Shown in pieces: positions 25,015 through 33,863 of a stretch of DNA of 33,901 nucleotides (position 1 is its first letter; each line of letters starts with the position of its first letter). The stretch is from Bryobacterales bacterium (GTDB lineage: Bacteria > Acidobacteriota > Terriglobia > Bryobacterales > UBA6623): positions 1-33,901 of the forward strand of contig JAJDZN010000113.1 of assembly GCA_022824585.1 (NCBI GenBank), written 5' to 3'. The notes beneath the pieces were generated by a model, which was not told the DNA's origin, made no database searches, and saw nothing but the letters and a program-made list of their open reading frames with translations. The translations under genes and the position numbers were made by a program.

Positions 25015-25080
25015 GTTACGCTAGGTGAGCACCGACACCAGCGAGCGGGGTGGACTTCCGCAGACCCATGGAGGTTGAGA

Positions 25081-25299
25081 ATGCAGAGTGAATCCGGCAT
25101 CAAGTCGTTCGATTGCGTGAAATGGACGCGCGAGACCCGGGACCGGATCAGCGCTGAGATCAGGGACCTGTCCGACGAGGAGCTTCATCGGTGGCTGGAA
25201 GCGCGGCGCCCCCAAGATCCGTTTCTGGCGGCGCTGTTTGATCGGAAGACGTCGCCAAAGGGCAGTAGAGCCCAGACCAGGGAGCCTGCGGGGGATTAG
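25081..25299 (+). CDS. small protein of unknown function, 72 aa
   Basis: GGAGG sits six nt before the ATG, which supports a real gene. The product is charged and helical (KSFDCVKWTRETRDRISAEI, then LSDEELHRWLEARRP). Its size and composition resemble the small upstream partner of toxin modules, and decayed toxin sequence lies about 250 nt downstream. No named family is recognised, so an antitoxin role is only a possibility. Confidence 0.5.
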   Translation: MQSESGIKSFDCVKWTRETRDRISAEIRDLSDEELHRWLEARRPQDPFLAALFDRKTSPKGSRAQTREPAGD

Positions 25300-25368
25300 C
25301 GCATGGTGTTTGGATTCCGATTTCGCACTTGGAAGGAACTAGCGTCACGAATCTTAAATAGGAAGCGC

Positions 25369-25533
25369 ATGAAAGAGGAGGCTAGATTCATCCCGCGCAA
25401 CACTGCGAGTGGAGGACGGACGGTCCCTCGGGATCTAGCGAAGTTCACCCGCGATTGCTTCGCGCCTCTCGGCGGCGTCGAACTCGAACTTCCCCCGCGT
25501 GGCCCAATGCGCGAGCCTCCGGATTTCTCCTGA
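25369..25533 (+). CDS. possible small protein upstream of a decayed PIN toxin
   Basis: The ATG at 25369 has AGGA upstream and gives 54 residues (MKEEARFIPRNTASGGRTVP through ELPPRGPMREPPDFS). An ATG at 25303 in the same frame is an alternative. The stop is 13 nt before the FitB-like remnant. It could be a remodelled antitoxin, but it does not resemble FitA. Weak evidence beyond the RBS and the position. Confidence 0.35.
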   Translation: MKEEARFIPRNTASGGRTVPRDLAKFTRDCFAPLGGVELELPPRGPMREPPDFS

Positions 25534-25546
25534 ACAGCTTCCCAGG

Positions 25547-25965
25547 CTCGTCATCGACGTGAATGTCGCGTCCGAATTCATGCGACCGGGCCAACGCCCA
25601 CGGTCGCGGCGTGGACCGCGGACCGCGACACGGAGGAGCTGTGTCTGACAGCGGTGAGCGAAGCGGAACTCCTCTATGGCGTTGCGATCATGCCGACCAG
25701 CAGGCGACGAAATGCACTGGAGGTCGCCATGAGCCGATGACTCGACGTAGGTTTCGCCGATCGGATTCTACCGATCAACAGCTCCGCCGCTGGAGCTTAC
25801 GCGGTGATAGCATCCCGCCGCCATGCGGGTCGGCCCATAGAAGAGGCCGACTACCGAATCGCAACCATTCCCCGCTCGCACGGTGCTGTACTGGTGACAC
25901 GCAACGTGCGCGATTTCGAGGCCAGCTTTCCTGAATCTCGGCAAACAGGTCATTTACAACACCCG
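25547..25965 (+). pseudogene. decayed FitB/VapC PIN-domain toxin
   Basis: PIN-domain blocks are visible across two frames: LVIDVNVASEFMRP (first catalytic Asp), then LCLTAVSEAELLYGVAIMPT after a one-base shift near 25588. An in-frame TGA follows near 25738, then DRILPINSSAAGAYAVIA and VLVTRNVRDFEA, the last catalytic region. These match FitB in order and spacing. The intact enzyme would be an Mg-dependent ribonuclease. With a frameshift and a stop it cannot be made. Confidence 0.75.
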
Positions 25966-26471
25966 AGTATGCTGACGGTTTCTCGTCCAGACCCGCGATG
26001 ACCCCATCGGCTCAAGATTCCATCCGTTGCAATGTGCCAGCTCACTTCTGCAACGTCCGCACGTCCCGGCTCTCCAGGATGAGGTCCATGAAATAGCCGA
26101 GTACGAGGCCCTCGCCGCAGCCTACTGTGCCGCTTCCCGATCGGCCATGGCCCAGCCTGGATCACTCATTGATCGTTTGTCGGAGAGCGATTCGGCGTTG
26201 GCGGACGGGTCTCGATAGGCTCCGGTGGCGCAGGACGCTGCGTGATCCCTGACTTCGGATCATGATTGAGACCGCGTTTTTCGATCCCCCGGATCTTGAA
26301 GCCACTAGTCTGTGTTTCCTGATTTCTGTGCTTTCGCATGATGTTCATCCTCTTCTGGTGTGTCGGGGAACTCCACATGCAATTCGGAATCCTGAAGTGA
26401 GAGGTACAGCATTGGCACGTCCGTGCTCTTGCCGGACTCAAACCTCTTTGTGCCGTCAGATTCGATACGAA
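25966..26471. other. gene-poor stretch between PIN remnant and HigA
   Basis: About 500 nt. Open frames exist on the minus strand (for example ending near 26166 with a proline-rich tail), but none has a recognisable domain or ribosome binding site. It may hold further decayed sequence. Confidence 0.35.
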
Positions 26472-26732
26472 TCAGGCGGCCGCGCTCGCGGCATCGTCCT
26501 CCCGCAGTTGGTCGAGGTCGTACGCGGCTTGCAACCGCAACCAATAGGATCCGGTAGACCACCCCCCGGCCTCCAATCGTGCGGCGAGTTCCGGCGAGAT
26601 GCCACATCGTCCGTCGCGGACACGCTGCAGCGCGCCGGGATCGACGCCGAGTCTGTCGGCGGCCTCGGCGGGGTCGGCCCCCTCCAGCCACCACTCGCGC
26701 ATCACCGCGCCGGGGTGCTCCAAGTTTCGCAT
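26472..26732 (-). CDS. higA: HigA-family antitoxin
   Basis: From the ATG at 26732 the product is 86 aa. It shows the HigA pattern: HPGAVMREWWLE at the start, a helix-turn-helix around AADRLGVDPGALQRVRDGR, then ISPELAARLEAGGWSTGSYW and LRLQAAYDLDQL. HigA binds HigB and represses its operon. The gene order is toxin then antitoxin, as usual for higBA, but the upstream HigB frame is broken. An in-frame TAG separates it from the HigB remnant, and the frame continues back to 26753 without need. Confidence 0.8.
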   Translation of the reverse strand: MRNLEHPGAVMREWWLEGADPAEAADRLGVDPGALQRVRDGRCGISPELAARLEAGGWSTGSYWLRLQAAYDLDQLREDDAASAAA

Positions 26733-26744
26733 CGGTCCCAAGTC

Positions 26745-27045
26745 GGCCTCCAATCGCCGCTTGTCCTTCCCATGCTAGTCCACGAAATCAACATCAGGGA
26801 CGGCACCTTCCGCGAAACGGAAAACGATCCGCCAATTTGGACTGACTCGAAGCGCCCACTATCCGGCCCAAGGGCCAGCGCTAAGTGGCTTGGCACGCAT
26901 GGCCCCACGCAAATCGACGGGCTGTCGGCGGCGTCGAGAAGCTGCAGGGCCCTGCGTATACGGCCGAGATGTGCTGGGGCAGCTTGCTGCCGTCTTGTCG
27001 CTCGAACAGACGTGTTAGCAATACTCAGAGGTCACTCGTTCGTCG
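26745..27045 (-). pseudogene. decayed HigB toxin
   Basis: HigB-like blocks are spread over frames: LFERQDGSKLPQHISAV, LQLLDAAD, then DLRGAMRAKPLSAGPWAG, an in-frame TAG, and WALRVSPNWRIVFRFAEGAV followed by DVDFVD. The last block matches the NWRIVF and DVDFVDYH ends of the RelE-fold HigB family. At least one frameshift and one internal stop make it inactive. Confidence 0.7.
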
Positions 27046-27157
27046 CCCTCCCCTCATAGATAAAGATCCAGCCGTCGTCCCCGCCCACCGGGATTCACAG
27101 TCTTGCGGCGATCAAGAATTCCTCAAGATACGGAAGCCGCTTCCGCGCTCACGGGCT

Positions 27158-29653
27158 TCATTTGACTGCTTCCGCGCTGGGTTGGGATGCGAACTGCCCC
27201 CGTCTCGATTCGATGAACTCGCGAACGTCGGCGGCAACTTCGAGGACTTCCGTCGAAGCGCGAACCTTGTCGCCCGCGAGCTGCCGCAAGGCCACAACGA
27301 GAGGTTCAAAGTCGCCTGACTTCGCCTTGTCGCCTTCTAGGATTTCAACCACTGCCTGCGCCGGGGCGCCGAACACTACCAAGTCAGCGGCTATCTGCAG
27401 AATCCAATGCGTCACCGGTATCATGCGCGGCAGATACGCTGCGTAGGCAGACCGAAACGTTTCAAAGGCCGCGGGATGGTTCCCCTGCACGAGATGCGCT
27501 ATAGTCCGCACCCACCTGCCTCTCCAGCCAATGCTCGTCCGTGTTAGGACGCCCAGCGACTCGATTCTTGCTTCCGCCTCTTCACACACGCGAAGCGCTT
27601 CCTCCATGTGGCCTCTCTTGGCGAGCGCACTGCCCTTTTGCTCCATTGCCATGGCGACGAGTGTCGGCAACCTAGCCACTTGGAGGGCGCCGAACCGGTC
27701 GACCACCATGGTGCAGTCCGCGATCTCCGCCTCGACATCGCCTCGCTCTCCCCGTTTCGCTCCCCGGAGGAGAAGGGCGTGGGCAACTGCTTTCTGTATC
27801 GTGGGCTCGTCGCTGGCGATGTAGCGTCCAACGACCTCGTCCAAAGCTTGGATCGCTCTCTCGTCATTGCCCTTCACTAGGAGCTGGGTTCCGGCGCCAA
27901 GCAGCGCCACGGCCACCACCGGCTGGAGTTCCGGCGCCTCGCTGTCGCCGTACCGCTCGATCACCTCCTCGTGCGCCGCCAGAGGCGCGCCGTGGTCTCC
28001 GAGCCAGAGTCGCGAGTCTGCCCTTTTAAGGATCGCGTTGGCGACGATCTTCTGGAGCGCCGGCAGCCGCTTGGCCCCATAGGCAGCGATCAGTTCGTCG
28101 TACGCCTTGACTGCCGCTTCAAGGTCATCCAAGTGCCAATGTGCTGCTGCTCTAGCACCCATGGCCCGCGCCACTTCGGACTCTGGAACGAGGGACCAGT
28201 CCACGCTGCCGGGGGCGAATGCTCGGTCGGCGACTTCCACGACTCTCTCGAACTCGCACTCTTTGAAGGCTTCGGTGATTTCCTGGAGGAAGCTGCCGGC
28301 CCGGCCCCAGTCGCTCGACGAGGTGCCGGCGCGGACTTCGTCCTCGCCCGGCCGCGCAATCTCGGCGAAGACGCTGCGGAGTTGCGGCAACTCGTCGGCC
28401 GCCCGCTGGATGCCCTCGCGAATCGGCGGTGAGCCCGACGCTTCCGCGATCAGGTCGCTGGACATTCCTGCCAGTTCGGCATCGCTGTAGAACACGTTCA
28501 TGAAGTGAATCAGGTTCCGGACCACAGCCGCTTCGTCGCGCTCGCGCCGGAGCTTGTAATAGATGCTGTACAGTCTTTCTGTCGCCGCGTACAGCCGCCG
28601 ATTTCCCTGCCCCTCCACTAGCACCGCGCCTCGATTGACGAGACGCCCGAGCATGGTGGACACGGTGCGGATGTCCATGCGGGCTCGGGCTGCGATCTCA
28701 CCGGGCCTCGACAGCCGCCAGAGATCGATTACCGCGATATAGACGCGCCGCTCGGTCTTTCCCAAGGCTTCTAGGTGACCGCGGAAGTACTCTGTGTGCT
28801 CGTCTACCAGTTCGACCAGATCTTCCATCAGCTTCCGCAACGACCGGTGCTGGCCGAAGCCAGCAACAATGACCAGCAGGCGGGGACTTCCGCCGGTCAG
28901 GATCTGTAGCGGCCGGATCTCGCGCCCGCTGATCCGCTCTCCGCTCACGACCGTCCACAGCCGAGCGCACTCCTCGGCGCTCAACGGCTCAAGACCCACG
29001 GTTCGGAACATCTCGAAGAACGGTTGGCGGGCGTCGTCCAGACCCTCGAACCGACTCGTCGAAGAGGCGAGCAGCATGATCTGGGGTTCCGACTGGAGCA
29101 CCGCTCGCAGCTTCCAGCCGAAGTCCTCGTCGGCGTTCGCCACCAGCGACTGCAGGTTCTCAACCATTAGCACGAGCTTCTTGCCCAGCCGATCGGCGGC
29201 GCTCAAAGCGGCGGCGCGGGCTCTCTGCTCGATTGCCTCGTCTCGCCAGCTAGCAGTCAGCGCCCTGTGGCTTGCGCGCAGTTCTTGGGCGAGTTGCGGC
29301 TCCTGGCGAGCGATCTCTCTGGCCAAGTGAAAGAGCGCTTCGAGCCAGAAATCGGCCATGTCGAAGATCTCAGGGCTCTCCTCCATGAACCGCACGGGCA
29401 GCAGGTGGTCGGACAGGTCTCGGTCGCCGCGCAATTCCGCCGCGACCCGTGCCAACAGCATGGTCTTCCCGCGGCCGCGAGGCGCGACGATCAGGACATG
29501 CTGGCAGGATGGCGAGTCCATGTTCCCGCGCACGACCTCAAGCACGCTATCCAGCTGGTGCTGTCTGACCACGAATTGCTCGACCACCTCCTCGTCAGAC
29601 TGGAACGTGCCGGGATTGAACTTGCGAATCGGGCGTACAGCAGCCTCGGTCAT
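27158..29653 (-). CDS. large P-loop NTPase with winged helix and helical-repeat C-terminus (copy 2, second gene of operon)
   Basis: The 831-aa counterpart of the protein at 543-3179. Walker A is at 57-64 (APRGRGKT), the Walker B-like strand reads LVLMVENLQSL, and the sensor strand MLLASSTSR. The winged-helix block is ERRVYIAVIDLWRLSRPGEI and VRTVSTMLGRLVNRGAV-like, followed by LYSIYYKLRRERDEAAVV. The rest is TPR-like helices (for example AHWHLDDLEAAVKAYDEL). It overlaps the upstream NTPase stop by four nt (ATGA). The first ~400 residues are mostly identical to copy 1, including RKFNPGT, PSCQH and PVRFMEES. The repeat region aligns only weakly and is about 50 residues shorter. Both copies look intact. 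No effector domain is visible. Confidence 0.85.
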   Translation of the reverse strand: MTEAAVRPIRKFNPGTFQSDEEVVEQFVVRQHQLDSVLEVVRGNMDSPSCQHVLIVAPRGRGKTMLLARVAAELRGDRDLSDHLLPVRFMEESPEIFDMADFWLEALFHLAREIARQEPQLAQELRASHRALTASWRDEAIEQRARAAALSAADRLGKKLVLMVENLQSLVANADEDFGWKLRAVLQSEPQIMLLASSTSRFEGLDDARQPFFEMFRTVGLEPLSAEECARLWTVVSGERISGREIRPLQILTGGSPRLLVIVAGFGQHRSLRKLMEDLVELVDEHTEYFRGHLEALGKTERRVYIAVIDLWRLSRPGEIAARARMDIRTVSTMLGRLVNRGAVLVEGQGNRRLYAATERLYSIYYKLRRERDEAAVVRNLIHFMNVFYSDAELAGMSSDLIAEASGSPPIREGIQRAADELPQLRSVFAEIARPGEDEVRAGTSSSDWGRAGSFLQEITEAFKECEFERVVEVADRAFAPGSVDWSLVPESEVARAMGARAAAHWHLDDLEAAVKAYDELIAAYGAKRLPALQKIVANAILKRADSRLWLGDHGAPLAAHEEVIERYGDSEAPELQPVVAVALLGAGTQLLVKGNDERAIQALDEVVGRYIASDEPTIQKAVAHALLLRGAKRGERGDVEAEIADCTMVVDRFGALQVARLPTLVAMAMEQKGSALAKRGHMEEALRVCEEAEARIESLGVLTRTSIGWRGRWVRTIAHLVQGNHPAAFETFRSAYAAYLPRMIPVTHWILQIAADLVVFGAPAQAVVEILEGDKAKSGDFEPLVVALRQLAGDKVRASTEVLEVAADVREFIESRRGQFASQPSAEAVK

Positions 29654-30894
29654 CGCGGCGAACCCTCCCCTCTCTCGTCCTCAGACCGATCCCTAAGCGG
29701 TACGTGGTGGTCTCGAAAGCGGGCGCACCACCAATCTTTCAACAGGAGTGACGGAAACCGGTAGCCACCTTCGCCGGGTTCGAGATAGCCGTCATGAACG
29801 AGAACTTCGAGCGTGTCGCTGATGCGGCCGGACACGTCGTCGAGAACCGCCGAGTACAACCGTCCGAGGCGGCTTCTGGCGGTCGGAGCGAACACACCCT
29901 GAGTGGCTGCCTCGGCGAGGATCTCCATCGCGATGGAGTAGTTTCCATCCTCCAATCCGTCCCGGAGGCGCGTCTCATAGTGCACGAGGTCGCTCTGGCC
30001 CCCGGGCCCCAGCAGTTCATTTCTGTAAACTCCGCCCACATCCCTCACGGTTACCGAGCCGCGCCTGTGCATGACGGCGAAGTCCCTTAGACGCGCGAAG
30101 AAGGACTGCACATGATGGGGGATGCCGATGCCGAGGGCATCGTAGACCGCTTCGGCCACGCCCTCCTCCACGCGCAAGTCGTGGCTCTGGGCTAGGGGCA
30201 GGAAGCACCCGACGCTGGTTTCTCGATCCCACGGACCGATGCGGACTGGATCCAAGTAGTTGATTCGGTCGGGCATTCCCAGCCGATTAACGAGAGGCTG
30301 AAGGCCGATGCTGCCCGAGACGATTAGGCTCAGAGACCCGTCACCGACCGCTTGCAGCGCGCCGCGCAGCCAGCTGAGAAACTCATCGACCCGACGTGCG
30401 CCTTCCGGATCGCGCAGCACTCGCTTGAGGAAGATCGGTAGCTCGTCAAGGACGAGAAGAACCGGTTTTTCGTGCGCCGCGCATTCGCCGAGCAGTTTCT
30501 CGCCAAAGCTCCGCCAGCTGCCCGCATCGAGCCCGGCGCGGATCTTCAATCCGAAGTCGAGCGCGCTGACCTCCTCGACGTTTTCGCCGATCCACCGGCG
30601 CGTTCCAATTGCAATCCTCGACGAGATCGGCCGAACCGGGTGTGCCGCTCGGGCGATGCTCGCGACCACATCCTCCGCACACGTCGCCCCTTCAATATCG
30701 GTAAAGAGAAAGACCCAGTCCTGGCACTCGAGCCGTCGACCCAGCTCCCGCGCGATGCTGGTCTTGCCCATGCGCCGCTGTCCTGTCAGCAGGACGTGAT
30801 TGCGGTCACGAACCCGTGTCTCCAGGACCCGCAATTCGCGGTCTCGACCGAAGAAGTCATCGCCGGTCACCCAGCGGCCAGTGGCTGATCTCAT
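29650..30894 (-). CDS. Arch_ATPase/AAA-like P-loop NTPase, 414 aa (copy 2, first gene of operon)
   Basis: I start at the ATG at 30894 because the next residues (MRSATGRWVTGDDFF) align with copy 1 and AAGG lies shortly before it. A longer frame to 30951 would run through the operator and promoter. Walker A is at 38-45 (GQRRMGKT) and Walker B is VLLVLDELPIFL, with the sensor strand LIVSGSIGLQPL. The C-terminal winged-helix region ends LLLKDWWCARFRDHH. Spacing of all motifs equals that of the protein at 3182-4420. It is the first gene after a promoter with the shared operator, and its stop overlaps the large NTPase start. The two proteins probably act together. Confidence 0.87.
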   Translation of the reverse strand: MRSATGRWVTGDDFFGRDRELRVLETRVRDRNHVLLTGQRRMGKTSIARELGRRLECQDWVFLFTDIEGATCAEDVVASIARAAHPVRPISSRIAIGTRRWIGENVEEVSALDFGLKIRAGLDAGSWRSFGEKLLGECAAHEKPVLLVLDELPIFLKRVLRDPEGARRVDEFLSWLRGALQAVGDGSLSLIVSGSIGLQPLVNRLGMPDRINYLDPVRIGPWDRETSVGCFLPLAQSHDLRVEEGVAEAVYDALGIGIPHHVQSFFARLRDFAVMHRRGSVTVRDVGGVYRNELLGPGGQSDLVHYETRLRDGLEDGNYSIAMEILAEAATQGVFAPTARSRLGRLYSAVLDDVSGRISDTLEVLVHDGYLEPGEGGYRFPSLLLKDWWCARFRDHHVPLRDRSEDERGEGSPR

Positions 30895-30922
30895 TACCCT
30901 TCCGTTCCGCTTCTTAGTCTTG

Positions 30923-30951
30923 ATGATAAGAGTCAACAAAACTGTTGTCAA
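30923..30951 (-). promoter_or_regulatory. sigma70-type promoter of NTPase operon copy 2
   Basis: Read on the minus strand: -35 TTGACA (30951-30946), 17-bp spacer, -10 TATCAT (30928-30923). The geometry equals that of copy 1. Confidence 0.7.
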
Positions 30952-30964
30952 CGATTATGTTGAC
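30942..30964. promoter_or_regulatory. operator CTGTTGTCAAC-N6-GTTGAC (copy 2)
   Basis: The left half-site and the 6-bp centre spacing equal copy 1; the right arm keeps GTTGAC. Additional GTCAAC half-sites flank it at 30932-30937 and 30971-30976, so several repressor units may bind. It overlaps the -35 box. Confidence 0.7.
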
Positions 30965-31135
30965 TTGTTTGTCAACTGATTCGAAATTCTGGCTAGCCCT
31001 CCTCGCTTGAGCTGGGTCCTCGCTCTGGCGCGATCTGCAAGTTGATCCCGGCCGTCAATACGGGCGGAATATGCAGCCAGGTGGGTGATGGTTGCGCCAC
31101 TTGCGGACGTACGGCATCGACTCAAAGGCCCAGTC

Positions 31136-31416
31136 TTGATCGTCGGCTTCAGGGACAAAAGGACCGCGGCCTTCTATCGGGGCCGTCGGATCGCGGCGTT
31201 CTCGGGCGTTGACCGAGCCGCCTCGCGCAAACTCGACCAGCTCGATGCGGCGACAAGCCTGACCGATCTGGCGAGACCCGGTAACCGCCTAGAGGCACTC
31301 AAGGGCCGTCGCAAGGGACAGTGGAGCATCCGGATCAATGACCAATGGCGAATCTGCTTCAAGTGGTTTGAGGGAAGCCAAGCCCAGCCGAAGTGGAAAT
31401 CGTGGACTACCATTAG
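31136..31416 (+). pseudogene. HigB-like toxin with a frameshift near its C-terminus
   Basis: From a TTG at 31136 (AAAGG upstream) the frame reads IVGFRDKRTAAFYRG, KLDQLDAATSLTDLARPGNR, LEALKGRRKGQWSIRINDQW, RICFKWFEG, all typical of HigB (RelE fold). The expected end EVEIVDYH followed by TAG lies in another frame (31390-31416). One base shift near 31370 therefore replaces the terminus by a long unrelated tail ending at 31660. No HigA follows. A TTG start is unusual. The core could still fold, so activity is uncertain. Confidence 0.7.
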
Positions 31417-31817
31417 CGAGGAGCGCCCGAAAGTTTTAATTGTCGCTGGACACTCAACCTTCAGAAGCTCTACGAGTTGCGGCGGGCGGAACAGAAGAAC
31501 GGTGCTGCGATCGCCGTGTTGCCGACCTTGGGGGAGAGGCAAGACCTGCGCTCGACGGGGTGAGTTGAGTTTCGATATCGCTGGCAACAGTGCCGGCAAG
31601 CGGCGGCCATGGTCGCTTGGAAGTCAATCGGCTTCACGGTTCATAGACTCTACTTCTTGATCTGCACGTCCATTGGAACGTGGAGATACCGTAGCGGGTC
31701 TTGGCGCTTCTTCTATGAGATTGCTGGCGAGGAACACGTGGTATCGATGATCGCGGCGTCTCACCGCGGCTCGGCGTACTGATCTCCATGCCCGTGCGGT
31801 AGGCTTGCTTCAGGCCG
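31417..31817. other. gene-poor stretch between HigB and the transporter
   Basis: About 400 nt. The shifted HigB tail runs through part of it and a fragment (LYELRRAEQKNGAAIAVLP) may be a relic of an unrelated gene. No intact gene is supported. Confidence 0.35.
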
Positions 31818-33002
31818 ATGCCAATCAGGACCAACGGATCGATGTCTTTGCCTAGCCAAGCGAAGGGGTCACGGGGTTCGGCTCCAACACGTTATCTGCT
31901 GGCTCTCAGCGGGTGCGCCGTAACGGCCACGCTAGCCTTCAACCTGGCGGGTATGAATCACCTATCGGGTATCGGTGTTACCGCCGGACTCGCGTTGCTT
32001 GCGATGGCGGCCCTCAGTTCGCCGCGCTTCCAGAGGTTGGCTTTCGCGCTCTGGGTCTTAGCCTTTGCTGCCTGCGCCATCTCCTACCCCCGGGCATTCA
32101 CCTCATGGGGAGGGTTTGAGCTCAAGCAGGCGGTGATTCCCTTGGTGCAACTCATCATGTTCGGGATGGGCACAACGCTGGCGTTTGGCGATTTCGCCCG
32201 AGTCATTCGAATGCCGAAAGCTGTCTTGATTGGTCTGGGATTGCAGTACACCGTCATGCCCCTGATGGGATGGACATATGCCGCGCTGTTCGGCTTACAA
32301 GGTGAAGTGGCAGTGGGACTGATCCTGTACGGTGCCTGTGCCGGCGGTGTCAGCTCGAACGTTATTACCTACATCGCAGGGGCCAACTTGGCGCTTTCGG
32401 TCACCATGACAGCCTGTTCGACCGTGATGGCACCGCTGATGACCCCCTTTGCAATGAAAATGCTAGCCGGACAGTATCTGCCAATCGAGCTGGTACCGAT
32501 GATGATCTCGATATTGAAGATGATCCTCGCTCCCGTGCTGGCCGGCCTCTTGGTCAATCGCTATGCTCACCGCTTTGCTACGTGGGCCTCTCGCTGGCTC
32601 CCCGGTGTTTCCATGTGGGGGATCTGCACCGTTATCGCGATAACGATCGCGCTCTCCCGTGATGACTTGATGGCCGTGGCCGCGCCCCTGCTTGGGGCTG
32701 CGATCTGCCACAACACGACAGGCTTCGCGCTCGGCTACTGGAGTGCTCGCGTGTTTGGTCTCAACAGGATTGACAGCCGAACTGTGTCCATTGAAGTTGG
32801 AATGCAAAACGGAGGAATGGCGACCGGCCTAGCATTCGACGTGCTGCGGAGCAGCGCGGCTGCTCTGCCCTCAGCCGTCGAAGGTCCTTGGGCGGCTGTC
32901 GCGGGCGCGGGCCTCGCTTCCTTTTGGCGCCGGTCGCGCCGACCTGCCCAAGCGTCTCCCAAGGACTCGCGGGTACCAACCCCTGAATCTTCGGCAGGCT
33001 GA
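31818..33002 (+). CDS. bile acid:sodium symporter (BASS)-family transporter
   Basis: A 394-aa inner-membrane protein with about nine to ten hydrophobic spans. Helix blocks include LLALSGCAVTATLAFNL, LALLAMAALSSP, LVQLIMFGMGTTLAFGDF, VAVGLILYGACAGGVSSN and LKMILAPVLAGLLVN. The family signature EVGMQNGGMATGLA lies near the end, followed by AAALPSAVEGPWAAV. BASS transporters use sodium to import organic anions such as bile acids, pyruvate or pantothenate; the substrate is not evident here. I keep the first ATG; an ATG at 31842 is an alternative. It stands alone between toxin relics. Confidence 0.88.
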   Translation: MPIRTNGSMSLPSQAKGSRGSAPTRYLLALSGCAVTATLAFNLAGMNHLSGIGVTAGLALLAMAALSSPRFQRLAFALWVLAFAACAISYPRAFTSWGGFELKQAVIPLVQLIMFGMGTTLAFGDFARVIRMPKAVLIGLGLQYTVMPLMGWTYAALFGLQGEVAVGLILYGACAGGVSSNVITYIAGANLALSVTMTACSTVMAPLMTPFAMKMLAGQYLPIELVPMMISILKMILAPVLAGLLVNRYAHRFATWASRWLPGVSMWGICTVIAITIALSRDDLMAVAAPLLGAAICHNTTGFALGYWSARVFGLNRIDSRTVSIEVGMQNGGMATGLAFDVLRSSAAALPSAVEGPWAAVAGAGLASFWRRSRRPAQASPKDSRVPTPESSAG

Positions 33003-33222
33003 CAGATCTAGGTGCACTAAGTTCGTGGCCTGCAGCGTGGTGAGCCATGCCCGAACCTTGGTGGCGCGGGATTCAGGGCGATTACTGCCGGCCAGCCAGC
33101 GAGCGGAATGGGGCCAGCGCTCTGTCGCGGCCTTCCCGGTGGCCGATGGTCGGTTGGATTCCCGCTCCGCCAGGTTTGTAGCTCACGGCCTTGGACTGCC
33201 ATCTACGAAGCTAGCTGCCTGT

Positions 33223-33234
33223 CCGCGCCTCCAT
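33223..33234. repeat. 12-bp match to the tRNA-Cys 3' end
   Basis: CCGCGCCTCCAT repeats, in the same orientation, the last 11 nt of tRNA-Cys (15193-15203) plus one flanking base. A tRNA-end repeat 18 kb away is the form of an attachment-site duplication, but no integrase is visible. Confidence 0.35.
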
Positions 33235-33279
33235 TGTGTTTCGATGAGTCTCAGACTCGACACACATATAATTCGTATT

Positions 33280-33498
33280 GTGAGCCGAGCCCTCGACACA
33301 GCAATAGCGAAGATGTCGGTGCTCCCGCCTGAGGAGCAGGACCAAATTGCGCAGTGGCTTCTCGGCGAGCTTCAGGACGAGGAACGCTGGACTCAAGCGT
33401 TCTCAGGTTCCCAAGATGCCCTGAGCAGGCTCGCCGGTGAGGCCCGCGCTGATATCAAAGCTGGCAGAGCGACGCAACTCGATCCCGACAAACTGTGA
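33280..33498 (+). CDS. small antitoxin, copy 2
   Basis: A 72-aa protein starting at a GTG (33280) and aligned without gaps to copy 1 at 24443-24661 (AIAKMSVLPPEEQDQIAQWL, QLDPDKL end). A longer frame extends to 33025 but the extra part has no counterpart. The GTG of the toxin gene overlaps the stop by four nt (GTGA), so translation is coupled. Antitoxin role is inferred from the toxin next to it. Confidence 0.82.
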   Translation: MSRALDTAIAKMSVLPPEEQDQIAQWLLGELQDEERWTQAFSGSQDALSRLAGEARADIKAGRATQLDPDKL

Positions 33499-33863
33499 AA
33501 TCGAGTGCAACGCCCCGTTTCTGGGCTGCCTACCACGAATTGCCAACGGATATTCAGGGGCTCGCAAGAAACGCGTACCGTGTCTTCGCAAGCAATCCCC
33601 AGCACCGAAGCCTGCGCTTCAAGAGGGTGCACGGCTACGAGCCGATCTACTCAGTTCGCGTCACCCTCGGATACCGGGCGGTTGGTCTCCTCGAGGGTGA
33701 TGACATTACATGGTTTTTTGGGTTTGCGAACGTTAGGCAAAAATTTCACGAGTGCCCTCTATCTATCGTGTCGTCTCCGCACCGAAAGGCAATATATGGT
33801 GTCACGGCTGTCCGGTTTACAGCCATCATTAGTCTCATAACCTACTATATTTCAATGGGTTGA
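33495..33863 (+). CDS. RelE/ParE-like toxin with altered C-terminus
   Basis: The frame begins at a GTG overlapping the antitoxin stop. It shows the family core: ATPRFWAAYHELPTDIQGLA, HRSLRFKRVHGYEPIYSVRV and LGYRAVGLLEGDDITWFFGF. The usual ending is a short 'WFWIGSHxxYD' strand after about 85 residues. Here the frame continues for some 45 residues in an atypical, hydrophobic sequence. A frameshift near 33715-33725 may have replaced the original end. The core is intact, so activity cannot be decided. The partner copy at 24658 is clearly decayed. Confidence 0.7.
   Translation: MKSSATPRFWAAYHELPTDIQGLARNAYRVFASNPQHRSLRFKRVHGYEPIYSVRVTLGYRAVGLLEGDDITWFFGFANVRQKFHECPLSIVSSPHRKAIYGVTAVRFTAIISLITYYISMG

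Noticed and set aside
26305..26694. 129-aa minus-strand frame overlapping HigA
   Set aside because: It runs mostly in another frame over HigA, is arginine-rich at the start and has no domain.
30895..30951. Longer start of the copy 2 NTPase at 30951
   Set aside because: The extra 19 residues cover the promoter and operator and have no counterpart in copy 1.
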